This document shows positions 9,354 through 18,183 of a stretch of 55,721 bases of DNA, piece after piece; within the stretch, counting starts at the first letter, position 1, and every line of letters starts with the position of its first letter. A program made the position numbers and the translations under genes. The notes under the pieces were generated by a model. The model had not been told where the DNA came from, ran no database searches, and saw nothing but the letters and a program-made list of their open reading frames with translations. This DNA is from Candidatus Rifleibacteriota bacterium. Lineage in GTDB: Bacteria > Riflebacteria > Ozemobacteria > Ozemobacterales > Ozemobacteraceae. Where the stretch lies: contig JAKQQP010000227.1 of the NCBI GenBank assembly GCA_029564115.1, positions 1 through 55,721 on the forward strand, written 5' to 3'.

Positions 9354-9795
9354 TGTGTGATTATTCTCCAATTCGTTGAATAGCTTTTATTTTAATAGAA
9401 TAGGAAAAATACTATTACGGTTGCGACTTAGTTCACAATAAAAATGTGAGAAGTGGCGACATATTTTATTTACAGCAAAGCTCGACAGATATTAAGCGGC
9501 CATGCCAGGAACTGGCAGCGCAGCGATATTCCGGCAGCGAGAAGCCGCTTTGCTGTGCTTGCAGTGACTAATTTTCGATTATCGGGATTTTGTCGGCAAC
9601 AGTTTCTGCTATGGAGTCGCCTGTGGTTTGAACAGTAAAAAAACAGGCAGAGGTTGTGCTGAAAAAACTGTAAATCATGCCTGGTTTTGTTTTTTGGGCA
9701 ACTTAAAATACTCATCGATACAGGATAATTGAAAAATTTTATTTTAGGCATGATTTTTGCTCTGAATCAAAGAAAAATTTCTGGAGGATACAATA
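9354..9795. other. intergenic region between divergent genes, with a possible relic of an intergenic repeat
   Basis: No gene is evident. Positions 9520-9570 contain a stretch resembling the CGAGAA...GCTTTGCT...GCAGTGAC part of the element at 26081-26305, so this may be a third, decayed copy. The upstream part (9354-9440) is AT-rich and should hold the promoter of the minus-strand lipoprotein gene. Confidence 0.35.
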
Positions 9796-10251
9796 ATGAC
9801 CAAAAATAAATCTGCAGTTATAGCTTTTTTCATGGCTTTTTCAGGCGTGGTTATGGCATCTGATGTGCCGGTTCAGAACCATACAGAACTCAAGCCCACT
9901 GTTTCGCGTATTTTTGGCTGGGGCGATAAAGAAAAAGCCGCCAAATTACAGGCCATTCACCCGAAGCTTGTCGTAATCAGCGAAAGTTACGAGCGTGCCG
10001 AAGCAATTCAGGGGGGGCTGTTCGACAGTGGCAAAAAAGAATATATCGAACTTTGCACTACTATGGCCAATGCCATGAAAGAAATAGCACCGCTGATCGA
10101 TGTCTCTTTTCATGCAGAATTAGAAGCTTGCGTTCAGGGTGTCGAGCAGGCAAAATTTATTGCTATCAATGAGAAAACCAGCAAAGCTCATAAGATTTTG
10201 AAAAAAAACAACAGCCAGTTCATCAAACTCTCTCGTCGCTTTTTTAGGTAG
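9796..10251 (+). CDS. small secreted protein of unknown function
   Basis: This is a 151-residue protein. GGAGG at about 9782-9786 precedes the ATG at 9796 by nine nucleotides. The first 22 residues form a clean signal peptide (KNK, a hydrophobic core, then VMAS), so the mature protein is periplasmic or secreted. The remainder is helical with two cysteines (in ELCTTM and EACVQG), which could form a disulphide. I recognise no family. It is a single-gene unit with its own terminator. Confidence 0.7.
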   Translation: MTKNKSAVIAFFMAFSGVVMASDVPVQNHTELKPTVSRIFGWGDKEKAAKLQAIHPKLVVISESYERAEAIQGGLFDSGKKEYIELCTTMANAMKEIAPLIDVSFHAELEACVQGVEQAKFIAINEKTSKAHKILKKNNSQFIKLSRRFFR

Positions 10252-10261
10252 TCTGCCTCTG

Positions 10262-10286
10262 CTTCGGAGACTTTTGGTCTTCGAAG
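10262..10286 (+). terminator. probable rho-independent terminator
   Basis: CTTCGGAGAC (10262-10271) pairs with GTCTTCGAAG (10277-10286) with one G-T wobble and a short T-rich loop. A T-rich stretch follows. It lies 11 bp after the stop of the small secreted protein. Confidence 0.5.
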
Positions 10287-10340
10287 TGGTTTTGAGTTTT
10301 AGAACACTGAGAGAAACGTTGGTGGGAAATACACAATTGC

Positions 10341-10369
10341 TTTACGTTCAGGGGCTGTTCTGCTATATT
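10341..10369 (+). promoter_or_regulatory. promoter of the ACT/PFL operon
   Basis: TTTACG at 10341-10346 and TATATT at 10364-10369 are 17 bp apart, and TGC directly precedes the -10 box (extended -10). Transcription would start near 10376 and give a leader of about 48 nt. Confidence 0.5.
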
Positions 10370-10423
10370 GCATCGTACATTTGTTGCTTGTAATCAATAC
10401 ACCCCGAAGGGGAGGTTTTTGCC

Positions 10424-10708
10424 TTGAACAGGAAAAAGGAACAGGTTGTAATCACGGTATTGGGCGCCAACAAGCCCGGAATTCTTGCCGGCATAACCCG
10501 CGCTATCGCCGATTCGAACGTTAATGTCGAAGATGTCAGCCAGAAAATCATGCAGGACCTCTTTGCCCTGATGATGATGACTGATTTTTCGACGGCCAAC
10601 TGCAGTTTTGAAGACTTTCAAAGCCGTATGCAGACGGTTTCTGAACAGCTGCGTGTTAAAGTTTTTATTCAGCACGAAGACGTTTTTCGCTTCCAGCATC
10701 GGCTGTGA
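10424..10708 (+). CDS. ACT domain protein, UPF0237 family
   Basis: This is a 94-residue protein that is essentially one ACT domain: the beta strand VVITVLGANKPGILAGITRAIADSN-type start, then VEDVSQ and a second half ending near the C-terminus. ACT domains bind small ligands, usually amino acids. It starts with TTG at 10424, which is the only start preceded by a good site (AAGGGGAGG, seven nucleotides upstream). A small CCCC-GAA-GGGG hairpin overlaps that ribosome site. It lies 12 bp before the PFL gene; UPF0237 and UPF0210 genes are conserved neighbours in many bacteria, so it is probably a regulatory partner. Confidence 0.88.
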   Translation: MNRKKEQVVITVLGANKPGILAGITRAIADSNVNVEDVSQKIMQDLFALMMMTDFSTANCSFEDFQSRMQTVSEQLRVKVFIQHEDVFRFQHRL

Positions 10709-10720
10709 CGGAGGTCTGCA

Positions 10721-12082
10721 ATGCTTTTTTCTCTTGAAGAAGTTCTCGAAACCATCAGTGCGGTCGGGGTTGAAACCTTCGACATTCGCACAATTACATG
10801 CGGCATCAACCTGCTGAGCTGCGCTGACTCAGACGTTCACAAATGCGCAGCCAAAGTCTACGAAAAAGTGGTGCGGGTCGCTCACGATGTGGTGCCGGTT
10901 GCCCGTAAACTCGAAAAGAGATACGGGATTCCGATCGTTAACAAGCGCATATCAGTGACCCCGGTGTCGTTTCTTGCCGGCGCATTCACTGAACCTACCG
11001 CTGTGCCGATCGCCGAGGCTCTCGACAAAGCTGCCAAAGAACTCGGAATCGACTATGTTGCCGGGTTTTCTGCGCTGATTCCCAAGGGCATTACCAGAGG
11101 TGATCAGATTCTTCTCAATTCGATTGCCGATGCTCTGTGCTGCACTGAGCGTGTCTGTTCGAGCGTTAACATCGGTAGTTCACAGGCCGGCATCAATATG
11201 GACGGCGTCTACCGCATGGCCGAAATCGTCAAGGAAGCGGCGGAGCGTTCCCGTGACAAGAACGGTCTGGCCTGTGCCAAACTGGTGGTTTTTTGCAATG
11301 CCGTCGAAGACAACCCCTTCATTGCCGGTTCTTTTATGGGCCCGGGCGAAGCCGAAGCCATTCTGAACGTCGGTATTTCAGGCCCCGGTGTCGTCAGAGC
11401 CGCACTGCAAAATGCTCAACATCTCAATTTTGGTGAGCTTTCAGAATTGATCAAAAAGATCAGCTTCAAAATTACCCGCACCGGCGAACTTGTTGGTCGC
11501 GAAGCTTCGCGAATGCTCGGGATTCCGTTTGGAATCATCGATCTTTCGCTGGCGCCGACCCCGGCCGAAGGCGATTCGATCTCTGATATTCTCGAGTTGA
11601 TGGGGCTTGAAAGAACCGGTTGCCATGGCACAACCGCTGCGCTCGCCATGCTCAACGATGCTGTTAAAAAAGGCGGCATCATGGCGGCTACCTACGCTGG
11701 CGGTCTTTCTGGCGCATTCATTCCTCTTACTGAAGACGCCGGGATGTGCCGGGCCGTTGAGGCCGGTGCTCTCAATATTCAAAAACTCGAGGCCATGACC
11801 TGCGTCTGCTCTGTTGGTCTCGATATGGTAGCTATTCCGGGTGATACCCCGGTAGATGTTATTGCCGGCATTATCGCTGATGAAGCGGCTATCGGCATGA
11901 TCAACCATAAAACTACCGCCTGTCGTCTGATTCCTGTTCCTGGTATGGAAGCCGGCGATGTGGTAGATTTTGGTGGGCTTCTTGGTAAAGGGCCGGTAAT
12001 GGAAGTCGGCCGACATTCGCCTTCGGTATTCGTAAGGCGTGGCGGCCGAATACCGGCCCCGGTTCACAGCATGAAGAACTGA
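10721..12082 (+). CDS. PFL family protein (UPF0210/DUF711)
   Basis: This 453-residue protein has the family length. Typical segments include DIRTITCGINLLSCA at the N-terminus, RISVTPVS near residue 85, and ERTGCHGTTAALAMLNDAVKKGG near residue 300. The family is structurally related to pyruvate-formate-lyase-like or glycyl-radical folds by name, but its reaction is not established and no glycyl-radical motif is evident here. GGAGG precedes the ATG at 10721. It forms a two-gene operon with the ACT protein and ends at a strong terminator. Confidence 0.9.
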   Translation: MLFSLEEVLETISAVGVETFDIRTITCGINLLSCADSDVHKCAAKVYEKVVRVAHDVVPVARKLEKRYGIPIVNKRISVTPVSFLAGAFTEPTAVPIAEALDKAAKELGIDYVAGFSALIPKGITRGDQILLNSIADALCCTERVCSSVNIGSSQAGINMDGVYRMAEIVKEAAERSRDKNGLACAKLVVFCNAVEDNPFIAGSFMGPGEAEAILNVGISGPGVVRAALQNAQHLNFGELSELIKKISFKITRTGELVGREASRMLGIPFGIIDLSLAPTPAEGDSISDILELMGLERTGCHGTTAALAMLNDAVKKGGIMAATYAGGLSGAFIPLTEDAGMCRAVEAGALNIQKLEAMTCVCSVGLDMVAIPGDTPVDVIAGIIADEAAIGMINHKTTACRLIPVPGMEAGDVVDFGGLLGKGPVMEVGRHSPSVFVRRGGRIPAPVHSMKN

Positions 12083-12100
12083 TACACTGATGGATTAGAG

Positions 12101-12137
12101 CAGCCCTGAGATAGATTATTTCAGGGCTGTTTTTTTT
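12101..12137 (+). terminator. rho-independent terminator of the ACT/PFL operon
   Basis: CAGCCCTGA (12101-12109) pairs with TCAGGGCTG (12121-12129) and is followed by eight T residues. Confidence 0.9.
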
Positions 12138-12240
12138 ATGGGCCACGGATGAACAGGATAAGACACGAGCCACGGATGAACAGGTAAGACACGAGCCACG
12201 GATGAACACAGATTGACACGGATTGAGAAAGAGAAAGAGA
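12138..12240. repeat. minisatellite with GCCACGGATGAACA units
   Basis: Three tandem units of 26-29 bp begin with GCCACGGATGAACA (near 12142, 12169 and 12195) and are followed by GAGAAA hexamers. The block starts directly after the PFL terminator T-run and lies upstream of the cyclase pair. The same core occurs in inverted orientation at 28361-28640. Confidence 0.85.
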
Positions 12241-12253
12241 AAGAGAAAGAGAA

Positions 12254-12302
12254 GGAAGAAGGAAGAAGGAAGAAGGAAGAAGGAAGAAGGAAGAAGGAAG
12301 AA
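12254..12302 (+). repeat. seven GGAAGAA heptanucleotide repeats in front of a ribosome binding site
   Basis: Seven perfect GGAAGAA copies run from 12254 to 12302. An eighth, altered copy (GGAAGGG, 12303-12309) serves as the Shine-Dalgarno for the ATG at 12316. Reading frames through the tract stay open, giving a spurious Arg/Lys-rich N-terminal extension. Confidence 0.9.
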
Positions 12303-12315
12303 GGAAGGGTGTTTG

Positions 12316-15276
12316 ATGAAACTTTATGGTGATATAAGGCTTCGCATGTTGATTGCAGCGGTTTTTATACTGCTGGTGATGCTGCCGGTTCTGTTTATAG
12401 GCACTGGTTTGCGTCGAGCCTTTGCTGAGGCCTGTCAGATGCGGCTGAATATCGCTGAACACGATTTAAAGAAAGAGGCGAAGTTTTTTCAGGAAGATCT
12501 GATAGCCCGGTTGCACGTCGAAAAGCTGATCAAGAAGGCTGAAAGGCGAGCTGGTTTGAGTTTTCCGACTCTTGAGCGGCCGCGGTTTGCTTCTGGTGTC
12601 GATCCGCAGATTTTCACCGAGCAGACGATTGCTGAGCTGATGGCGCATTATCGGGAACTTGCGGGGGTCGAGCCGCTGATGATGGTGGCTTTCAGTGCTG
12701 ATATTTATAATATCTGGTCATGGTTTGCTGCTGATTTGGATGATATTGAAGAATATGATCGTGAGCGTGTTGCCCGCCTGTTGAGCGTCATTTTTTCAGA
12801 GCAGGTTGAATTTGTTCCGGTTGATGCAACCAGACCAGATGCCAGGCACAGGTTTTACGAAGCCAGAAAGTTGGCTTTGCTTGATTCGGGTGGCCCGGCT
12901 CAGGTTTATTTTCAGCTTATGGGGCGCCTGTTTTCTGATATGATTTATCAGCCCCATTTTCAGGGCAGTTGTTATGAAATAGCGACGCGAAAGCGTGGTG
13001 AACGCAGACTTTTCTTTTATTACCGTCGAGTGAAGGACGGCCCGAAAATTATGGGCGGTTACTGTGTGTTATTTGGTGGCCGTTCTTTTCCACCTGAAAA
13101 ACTGTTGAAAGATTCACTTCGTCCTCAGACTGAAGGTTGTCGGCGCGGTTATCTGCAGCGGTTTCCGGTAGAAGTTGGTCGGGTGATCAGACGCAAGAAT
13201 AGTCTTGAAGTTGAAAGCAATCTGCCGACAGAGCTTATCGGCTACAATTCTCTTTTTAAAAAAAAAATTGCTTTGCCAGGGGCTTTGCTTGCCTCATTCG
13301 ATGTTTCGGCAATAATCTCTGAATCGACTTCTCGCACTCGTCAGGTCGTTTTTATCCAACAGGCGCTGTTCCTGCTTTGTCTGTTCATTTCGACCTATTT
13401 CATTCTTTATGGGTTTCCGGCGGTTATGCGGCTGCGATTGCGTATGTTACTGGCGATCAGTCTCGCGGTTCTGCTGCCTTACACAATTCTCGCTTATATT
13501 TCCCTGAGGCTGCTCGACCGAATAGAGAGCCTCGGGCGTCATGAACTGAGGGCAGACTCAGAGAGCCAGATGCAGCGGTTGCACAGTTATTATAATGACC
13601 AGTGTCAGCAGTATCTTTTGCAGACTTTAAAGATGAAGAACCGCCTGATAGCGGTTGTTGATAAGCCGGAAGAAACAATCATGGGTCTGCCGCCCCAGGC
13701 CATTGTCGGCCAAAATCCGTTTACAGAGGTTTATTTTTTTCGCGACGATGGTGTTGCCAGATCGTTCAAGCCTCGTGAGCCGGCCGATACAGAGCCGCCG
13801 AAGCTGGAAAAACTGCTGTCGGTCAAGTATCTTGAAAATCTGGGTTGCCTCGATAGTTCAATGCCTGCTGTCAAAAAATTACAGCGCATGACCAGCGTTG
13901 CCGACGGAATCATGGATACGGTTCGTCATGAATACTTTGATTACACGGTATTGCGATATGAAGCCAACGAAACCTATGATCTCAACAAGTTCGACGATTT
14001 TTCTCGGATGATCTGGTTTCTGGTGCCGGGCCAAAGCGGAACAGGCCCGGTGCGGGCGATGGCTTCGACCAATGTCAGCAATCTGAATTACGTTATCTAC
14101 AACCCCTGGGAATTCGACCCCGGCATATTTTCGTGTTTTTCAGGCCGTAACCGTCACCACTTCATCATGGGGCAGCGGCGGTATGACGACATGGTGTTGC
14201 GTTGGTGGCCAGACTATATCAGCCCCGATCACAAACTCAAGCTTCTGCTCGACAAGACCGTTGCTGAGCGTATCAGCACTGGTGAGCTCACCGGTGCCGG
14301 CGGTTACTACCGATATGAAAAGCAGCGTTTCAGTGAGCAGGATGCAATGGTATATTCGGGCGTATCGTCGAGTTCGCCTGATCTGCTGGTTGCTTTGCTG
14401 GCGTGGTTGTTTCCGTTTTTGCTGTTGATATTTGCTCTGACTTCGCTGTTGTTGTTTACCGACGCTCTCATGGCACTTTTTATCAGCCCGGTAAAAGGCA
14501 TTGCACAGGCTGCCGCTGCGGTTGCCGGCGGTGATTACCACAATCGCCTGGCTATTGAGAAAACAGACGAGTTTTCTCTGCTTGCCGATGCATTCAACGA
14601 TATGAGCAATGGGTTGGCGCAGCGTGAGAAAATGCGTCGCTTCGTTTCTGAAAACCTTTATGACCGCCTTGGTGCAGCCACTGGTCTTAACGAGATTCGT
14701 TCGGTGCAGTCTTCGCGGGTTACCATGCTTGCCTCGGACATTCGCGGCTTTACAAGCCTCAGTGAGCAATATGACCCGCATCAGATAGTCAGTTTGCTCA
14801 ACGACTATTTCACAGCCATGGAAACAGCTATCAATAGTCAGGGTGGTGTTATCGAGCGCTTTGTCGGCGATGCCGTCATGGCTGTTTTTTATTCTGGCGG
14901 GGAAAAGGCTGCCGAAGTTCGGGCGGCTGCAGCTGCCCTCGAAATGAGGCGTCAGCTGGTTGCTCTCAACCATGATCGTTCAGAACGGGGTCTTTTTACC
15001 ATTGAAAACGGTGTGGGTATTGCAACCGGAGAGGCATCTTCAGGAATCGTCGGACGGGAAGGCGGCCGCATGGTTTTTGCCGTTATCGGCGAAGTGGCTC
15101 ATCGTGCCGAAATTCTTGAGAGTCTGACCAGGAAGGTATCATCTAAAGTGCTCGTCTGTGCCGAAACCAGAAAGCTTATTGATGATCACTTCTTATTAGG
15201 CAGCAGTCTTGAATCTTCGGCGGGCCTGGCTTTTGAGCTTTGTGACCCCGGAACATCCGGAGGTAACAATGGCTGA
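12316..15276 (+). CDS. receptor nucleotidyl cyclase, metal-site half (C1-like)
   Basis: This 986-residue membrane protein ends in a class III cyclase domain (about 800-980). Membrane segments lie near residues 8-30, a pair at about 342-398, and one at about 689-712, leaving two large extracytoplasmic regions of roughly 310 and 290 residues. A HAMP domain spans about 720-780. The domain keeps both metal-binding aspartates, Asp808 in SDIRGF and Asp852 in FVGDAVMAVF. The other catalytic positions are lost: Arg848 replaces the purine-binding Lys, Val920 the specificity Asp, His929 the transition-state Asn and Ile933 the Arg. Alone it should not be active. The ATG at 12316 is chosen for the GGAAGGG six nt upstream. 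Its last eight bases overlap the next gene, so translation is coupled. Confidence 0.9.
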   Translation: MKLYGDIRLRMLIAAVFILLVMLPVLFIGTGLRRAFAEACQMRLNIAEHDLKKEAKFFQEDLIARLHVEKLIKKAERRAGLSFPTLERPRFASGVDPQIFTEQTIAELMAHYRELAGVEPLMMVAFSADIYNIWSWFAADLDDIEEYDRERVARLLSVIFSEQVEFVPVDATRPDARHRFYEARKLALLDSGGPAQVYFQLMGRLFSDMIYQPHFQGSCYEIATRKRGERRLFFYYRRVKDGPKIMGGYCVLFGGRSFPPEKLLKDSLRPQTEGCRRGYLQRFPVEVGRVIRRKNSLEVESNLPTELIGYNSLFKKKIALPGALLASFDVSAIISESTSRTRQVVFIQQALFLLCLFISTYFILYGFPAVMRLRLRMLLAISLAVLLPYTILAYISLRLLDRIESLGRHELRADSESQMQRLHSYYNDQCQQYLLQTLKMKNRLIAVVDKPEETIMGLPPQAIVGQNPFTEVYFFRDDGVARSFKPREPADTEPPKLEKLLSVKYLENLGCLDSSMPAVKKLQRMTSVADGIMDTVRHEYFDYTVLRYEANETYDLNKFDDFSRMIWFLVPGQSGTGPVRAMASTNVSNLNYVIYNPWEFDPGIFSCFSGRNRHHFIMGQRRYDDMVLRWWPDYISPDHKLKLLLDKTVAERISTGELTGAGGYYRYEKQRFSEQDAMVYSGVSSSSPDLLVALLAWLFPFLLLIFALTSLLLFTDALMALFISPVKGIAQAAAAVAGGDYHNRLAIEKTDEFSLLADAFNDMSNGLAQREKMRRFVSENLYDRLGAATGLNEIRSVQSSRVTMLASDIRGFTSLSEQYDPHQIVSLLNDYFTAMETAINSQGGVIERFVGDAVMAVFYSGGEKAAEVRAAAAALEMRRQLVALNHDRSERGLFTIENGVGIATGEASSGIVGREGGRMVFAVIGEVAHRAEILESLTRKVSSKVLVCAETRKLIDDHFLLGSSLESSAGLAFELCDPGTSGGNNG

Positions 15277-18124
15277 AAAAAGCATCAATATAAGCCGCCG
15301 TCTTTCGTTTGTTTCTCTTGGACTCGCCTGGCTCACTGTTTTTGCGATACCGGCAGTTCTGCTGCAAATCAGCCTGGAATATCTTTTTTCTATCACATTG
15401 CAGGCTAACCGCCAGGCGGCGATTGCCGCTCTTCCGGGTGAAATGAACAGTTTCAGACATGATTTGAAGGCCGAAACTTTCATTGAAAGAAAATTGCAGC
15501 GTTTTTTTGCAGACAGCGGTGTTTCTAAATCTGGAGCTTCAGAAATTGCAGAAACGTTGAACAGTGCGACAGGTCTCAAGGCGGCCATTGTTGTGACTCA
15601 TTCGTCTGACGTTGATGATTTGGAAACTTTTGTCGCAGCACACATGCAACAGGAGTTGCCGACTCTGTCGCGAAGTATGTTGCGGCGTTATTTCACCGTT
15701 CTGAACCAGTGGCATGCCGAGACTGCCATAGAACGCCCGCAGTCTCTGAGTCGTTCCCGCAAAGACGCCGATACATTTTTTCGCAGACAATTTGGTCTGA
15801 TTTCTGAAATTCCGCTTGAGCCTGGGCTTGTCTGCCGCACTGTTTCGGCAAAGTTCGGTGGCCCGGTATTTTTCTTCTATTGGTCACCGGCAAGTTCAGA
15901 TACTCTCAATAAGAAGACGGTCGGCGGTTGCCTGGTGATTTTGCGCGGTTTAGACCTGGACCAGAAACGGATCCTCTCTGAAGCTGTCGATGTACAGGCT
16001 CGCGGTATCAGACGCAGTTTCGCTCGTCTCAATATTGCGCTTGACCGCGAACACCACCTGACACGAAGCATTATAACCGATTACTTTGCCGATGAAACCG
16101 GCCAGCACATGATCTCTACTTTTCCTGATTCGGCACTTGTTGATTTGATTCAGGGTGGTGGCCTGGTGCCGCACAATCTAGACAGGGTTCTGGCACGTCT
16201 ACCGTTGTTGCGGGTAACGATGCCCGTTTCTGAATTGCGGCATCCTCTTGCAGAGAGGGCTTCACTCATTTTTGGTCTGGCCCGCCTTATTGTCTGTTTT
16301 GGCGCAGTATTTCTTTTGCGGCTCTATTTTTTTGGCATCGACTTTAAAATGGGAATCAGGCCGAAAGTGTTGTTTGGCACCTCGGCGATGCTGCTTTTGC
16401 CCGTAAGTCTTCTGTTGGCCGGCCTGATAACCTGGAATCAGTTCAACAAGGTTTATGGCTGGTATCAGGCTGAAGAGTTGCAGCGGCTGTATTTTAATGA
16501 GCTGTATGAGGGCTTTTCTCATTATCAGGCTTCTTTACAGAGGCATACTGTAAATGTGGCCGATTCTTTAAAAAAGATGAGAAACGCTGGTGAAGCCGAA
16601 TACCGTCGGATTGTCGAACGCGGGCTCGAAAAATCGGTTGCTTCAGAGCTGTTTTATGATCTTGACAGTGGCAAACGCATATACGCCAGGTCTGGCAGGT
16701 TTTTCAAGCCTTCTTCCAGAGAAGAAGAGTCTGGTCGGCGGCTCGTGGCATCGGCAATTTTAAATGGTTTTGACCGCAGTGGCAATTTTTTTATCAGCCA
16801 GGCTCGTGGCAAGGAAAGGGAACCTGGCACCCTGGATTCGTCATTTGTCAACGAACTCGGCAATCGCTGGGGGCGCCCGTTCAAAATGATGCGCATAAAT
16901 GTCGGAACCAGATTTTCGACGGCTTTCGTGTTCAATGACGACAACTATAGCCTCTATGGTTTGTTGTCTTTTAAATACCACGACGGTGATTTGATTCGAG
17001 ATTACATTCTCAACCATTTCAAACCGTCTGCCGAATTTGCCGGCATCAATGCCAGATTTTTCGAAGTAATTGAAGACGGCGCCGGTTATAGCCTTGCAGA
17101 ACTTGCCTCCGGCAAAACTTTGCCCGCCGGTGGACTGCTCGAAAAGGTCAAGCTTGCCAAAGACGTCGAAAGCTTTGTCTGGCGGGAAAAGGGAAAAAAT
17201 CTGCTGCAGGTTCGCTGGTTCAACGATTATCCGCTGGTAATGCTGGTCAGTTCAGAGGCTCTGACTGCCGAAGCATCGGCTCGGGTCTGGCCCGGCATCC
17301 TTTTAAGCTATGGGATTTTGCTGCTTGTTTTTGTTTATCTTGTATTCGAGTTGATTTATCTGAAGCCTTTGCGTGAATTTATCAGAGTTACCGGCGAAGT
17401 TGAAAGCGGTAATCTGCAGGTTGCTGTGCAGTTGCAGGCAAATGACGAATTTGCTGATTTAAAGGCAGTTTTTTCTGAGATGATTCAAGGACTCGATCAG
17501 CGTCGTAAACTGACGCACTTCGTATCTCAGGATGTTTTAAGCGCTGTCGAAAGTGATTCAGGGGTTGATATGGCTCCGGGCGGTGTCAGGCTCGCTGCTA
17601 CGGTTGTATTTATACAGTTGCTGCCGGCTGCTGCAGATGAGCAGATCGCACCCGAGACGCGCTTTGCCATTCTAGACCGGTTTATCGGCGAGGGCGACCA
17701 GATTGCCAGATCATGCGGCGGTGTTATTGACAAGGTTATTGAGAATACGCTGATGTTGGTATTTCGTGCCGCTACAGCGGGTGAACGACATTCGCTGCAG
17801 GCCTGCCGAGCCACTCTGCTACTGGCCGCCGCCGTGCGGGCTGCTGGTTACGGTGTGTGTGCCGGCGTTGCCAGTGGCAACGTCGTTTCGGGGCGAATCG
17901 GTTCGAGGCTTGGCAAACTTGATTATACCGTAATCGGCGATACGGTCAATCTGGCGGCCAGGCTCAAGACTGAGGCGGCGAAGGCCGGCACGACCGGCAT
18001 CATCGTTGCCCCTTCCACAATCAGGGGTTTAAGGGGCCAGGGCCGCGTCGCCTTCATCGAACGCGTCGAGATCAAAGGCAAAAGTCGCGAGTACCCATTG
18101 TATGAGCTTCTTGAATTGCGCTGA
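15269..18124 (+). CDS. receptor nucleotidyl cyclase, substrate-site half (C2-like)
   Basis: This 951-residue paralogue has the same plan: a membrane segment near 11-39, a pair at about 330-391, one at about 673-700, HAMP about 701-755, cyclase domain about 770-950. It has the opposite losses to its neighbour. The metal aspartates are replaced by Gln783 (in VVFIQLLP) and Asn826 (in KVIENTLM). Lys822, Asp885, Asn894 and Arg898 are kept, in IDKV and DYTVIGDTVNLAARL. Lys plus Asp predicts ATP rather than GTP as substrate. The ATG at 15269 follows GGAGG and overlaps the upstream stop as ATGGCTGA; an upstream TTG at 15209 is less likely. With the first protein it would complete one active site. Confidence 0.9.
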   Translation: MAEKSINISRRLSFVSLGLAWLTVFAIPAVLLQISLEYLFSITLQANRQAAIAALPGEMNSFRHDLKAETFIERKLQRFFADSGVSKSGASEIAETLNSATGLKAAIVVTHSSDVDDLETFVAAHMQQELPTLSRSMLRRYFTVLNQWHAETAIERPQSLSRSRKDADTFFRRQFGLISEIPLEPGLVCRTVSAKFGGPVFFFYWSPASSDTLNKKTVGGCLVILRGLDLDQKRILSEAVDVQARGIRRSFARLNIALDREHHLTRSIITDYFADETGQHMISTFPDSALVDLIQGGGLVPHNLDRVLARLPLLRVTMPVSELRHPLAERASLIFGLARLIVCFGAVFLLRLYFFGIDFKMGIRPKVLFGTSAMLLLPVSLLLAGLITWNQFNKVYGWYQAEELQRLYFNELYEGFSHYQASLQRHTVNVADSLKKMRNAGEAEYRRIVERGLEKSVASELFYDLDSGKRIYARSGRFFKPSSREEESGRRLVASAILNGFDRSGNFFISQARGKEREPGTLDSSFVNELGNRWGRPFKMMRINVGTRFSTAFVFNDDNYSLYGLLSFKYHDGDLIRDYILNHFKPSAEFAGINARFFEVIEDGAGYSLAELASGKTLPAGGLLEKVKLAKDVESFVWREKGKNLLQVRWFNDYPLVMLVSSEALTAEASARVWPGILLSYGILLLVFVYLVFELIYLKPLREFIRVTGEVESGNLQVAVQLQANDEFADLKAVFSEMIQGLDQRRKLTHFVSQDVLSAVESDSGVDMAPGGVRLAATVVFIQLLPAAADEQIAPETRFAILDRFIGEGDQIARSCGGVIDKVIENTLMLVFRAATAGERHSLQACRATLLLAAAVRAAGYGVCAGVASGNVVSGRIGSRLGKLDYTVIGDTVNLAARLKTEAAKAGTTGIIVAPSTIRGLRGQGRVAFIERVEIKGKSREYPLYELLELR

Positions 18125-18183
18125 AGTCAGTTCCCTGAATCTGTTCGGGTAGCATAGTATTGCTTCTGCGTGCTGGCCGTGAA

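Noticed and set aside
12223..12315. An N-terminal Arg/Lys-rich extension of the first cyclase
   Set aside because: It is the translation of GAGAAA and GGAAGAA simple repeats; the ATG at 12316 has a proper ribosome site and begins a normal membrane-protein start.
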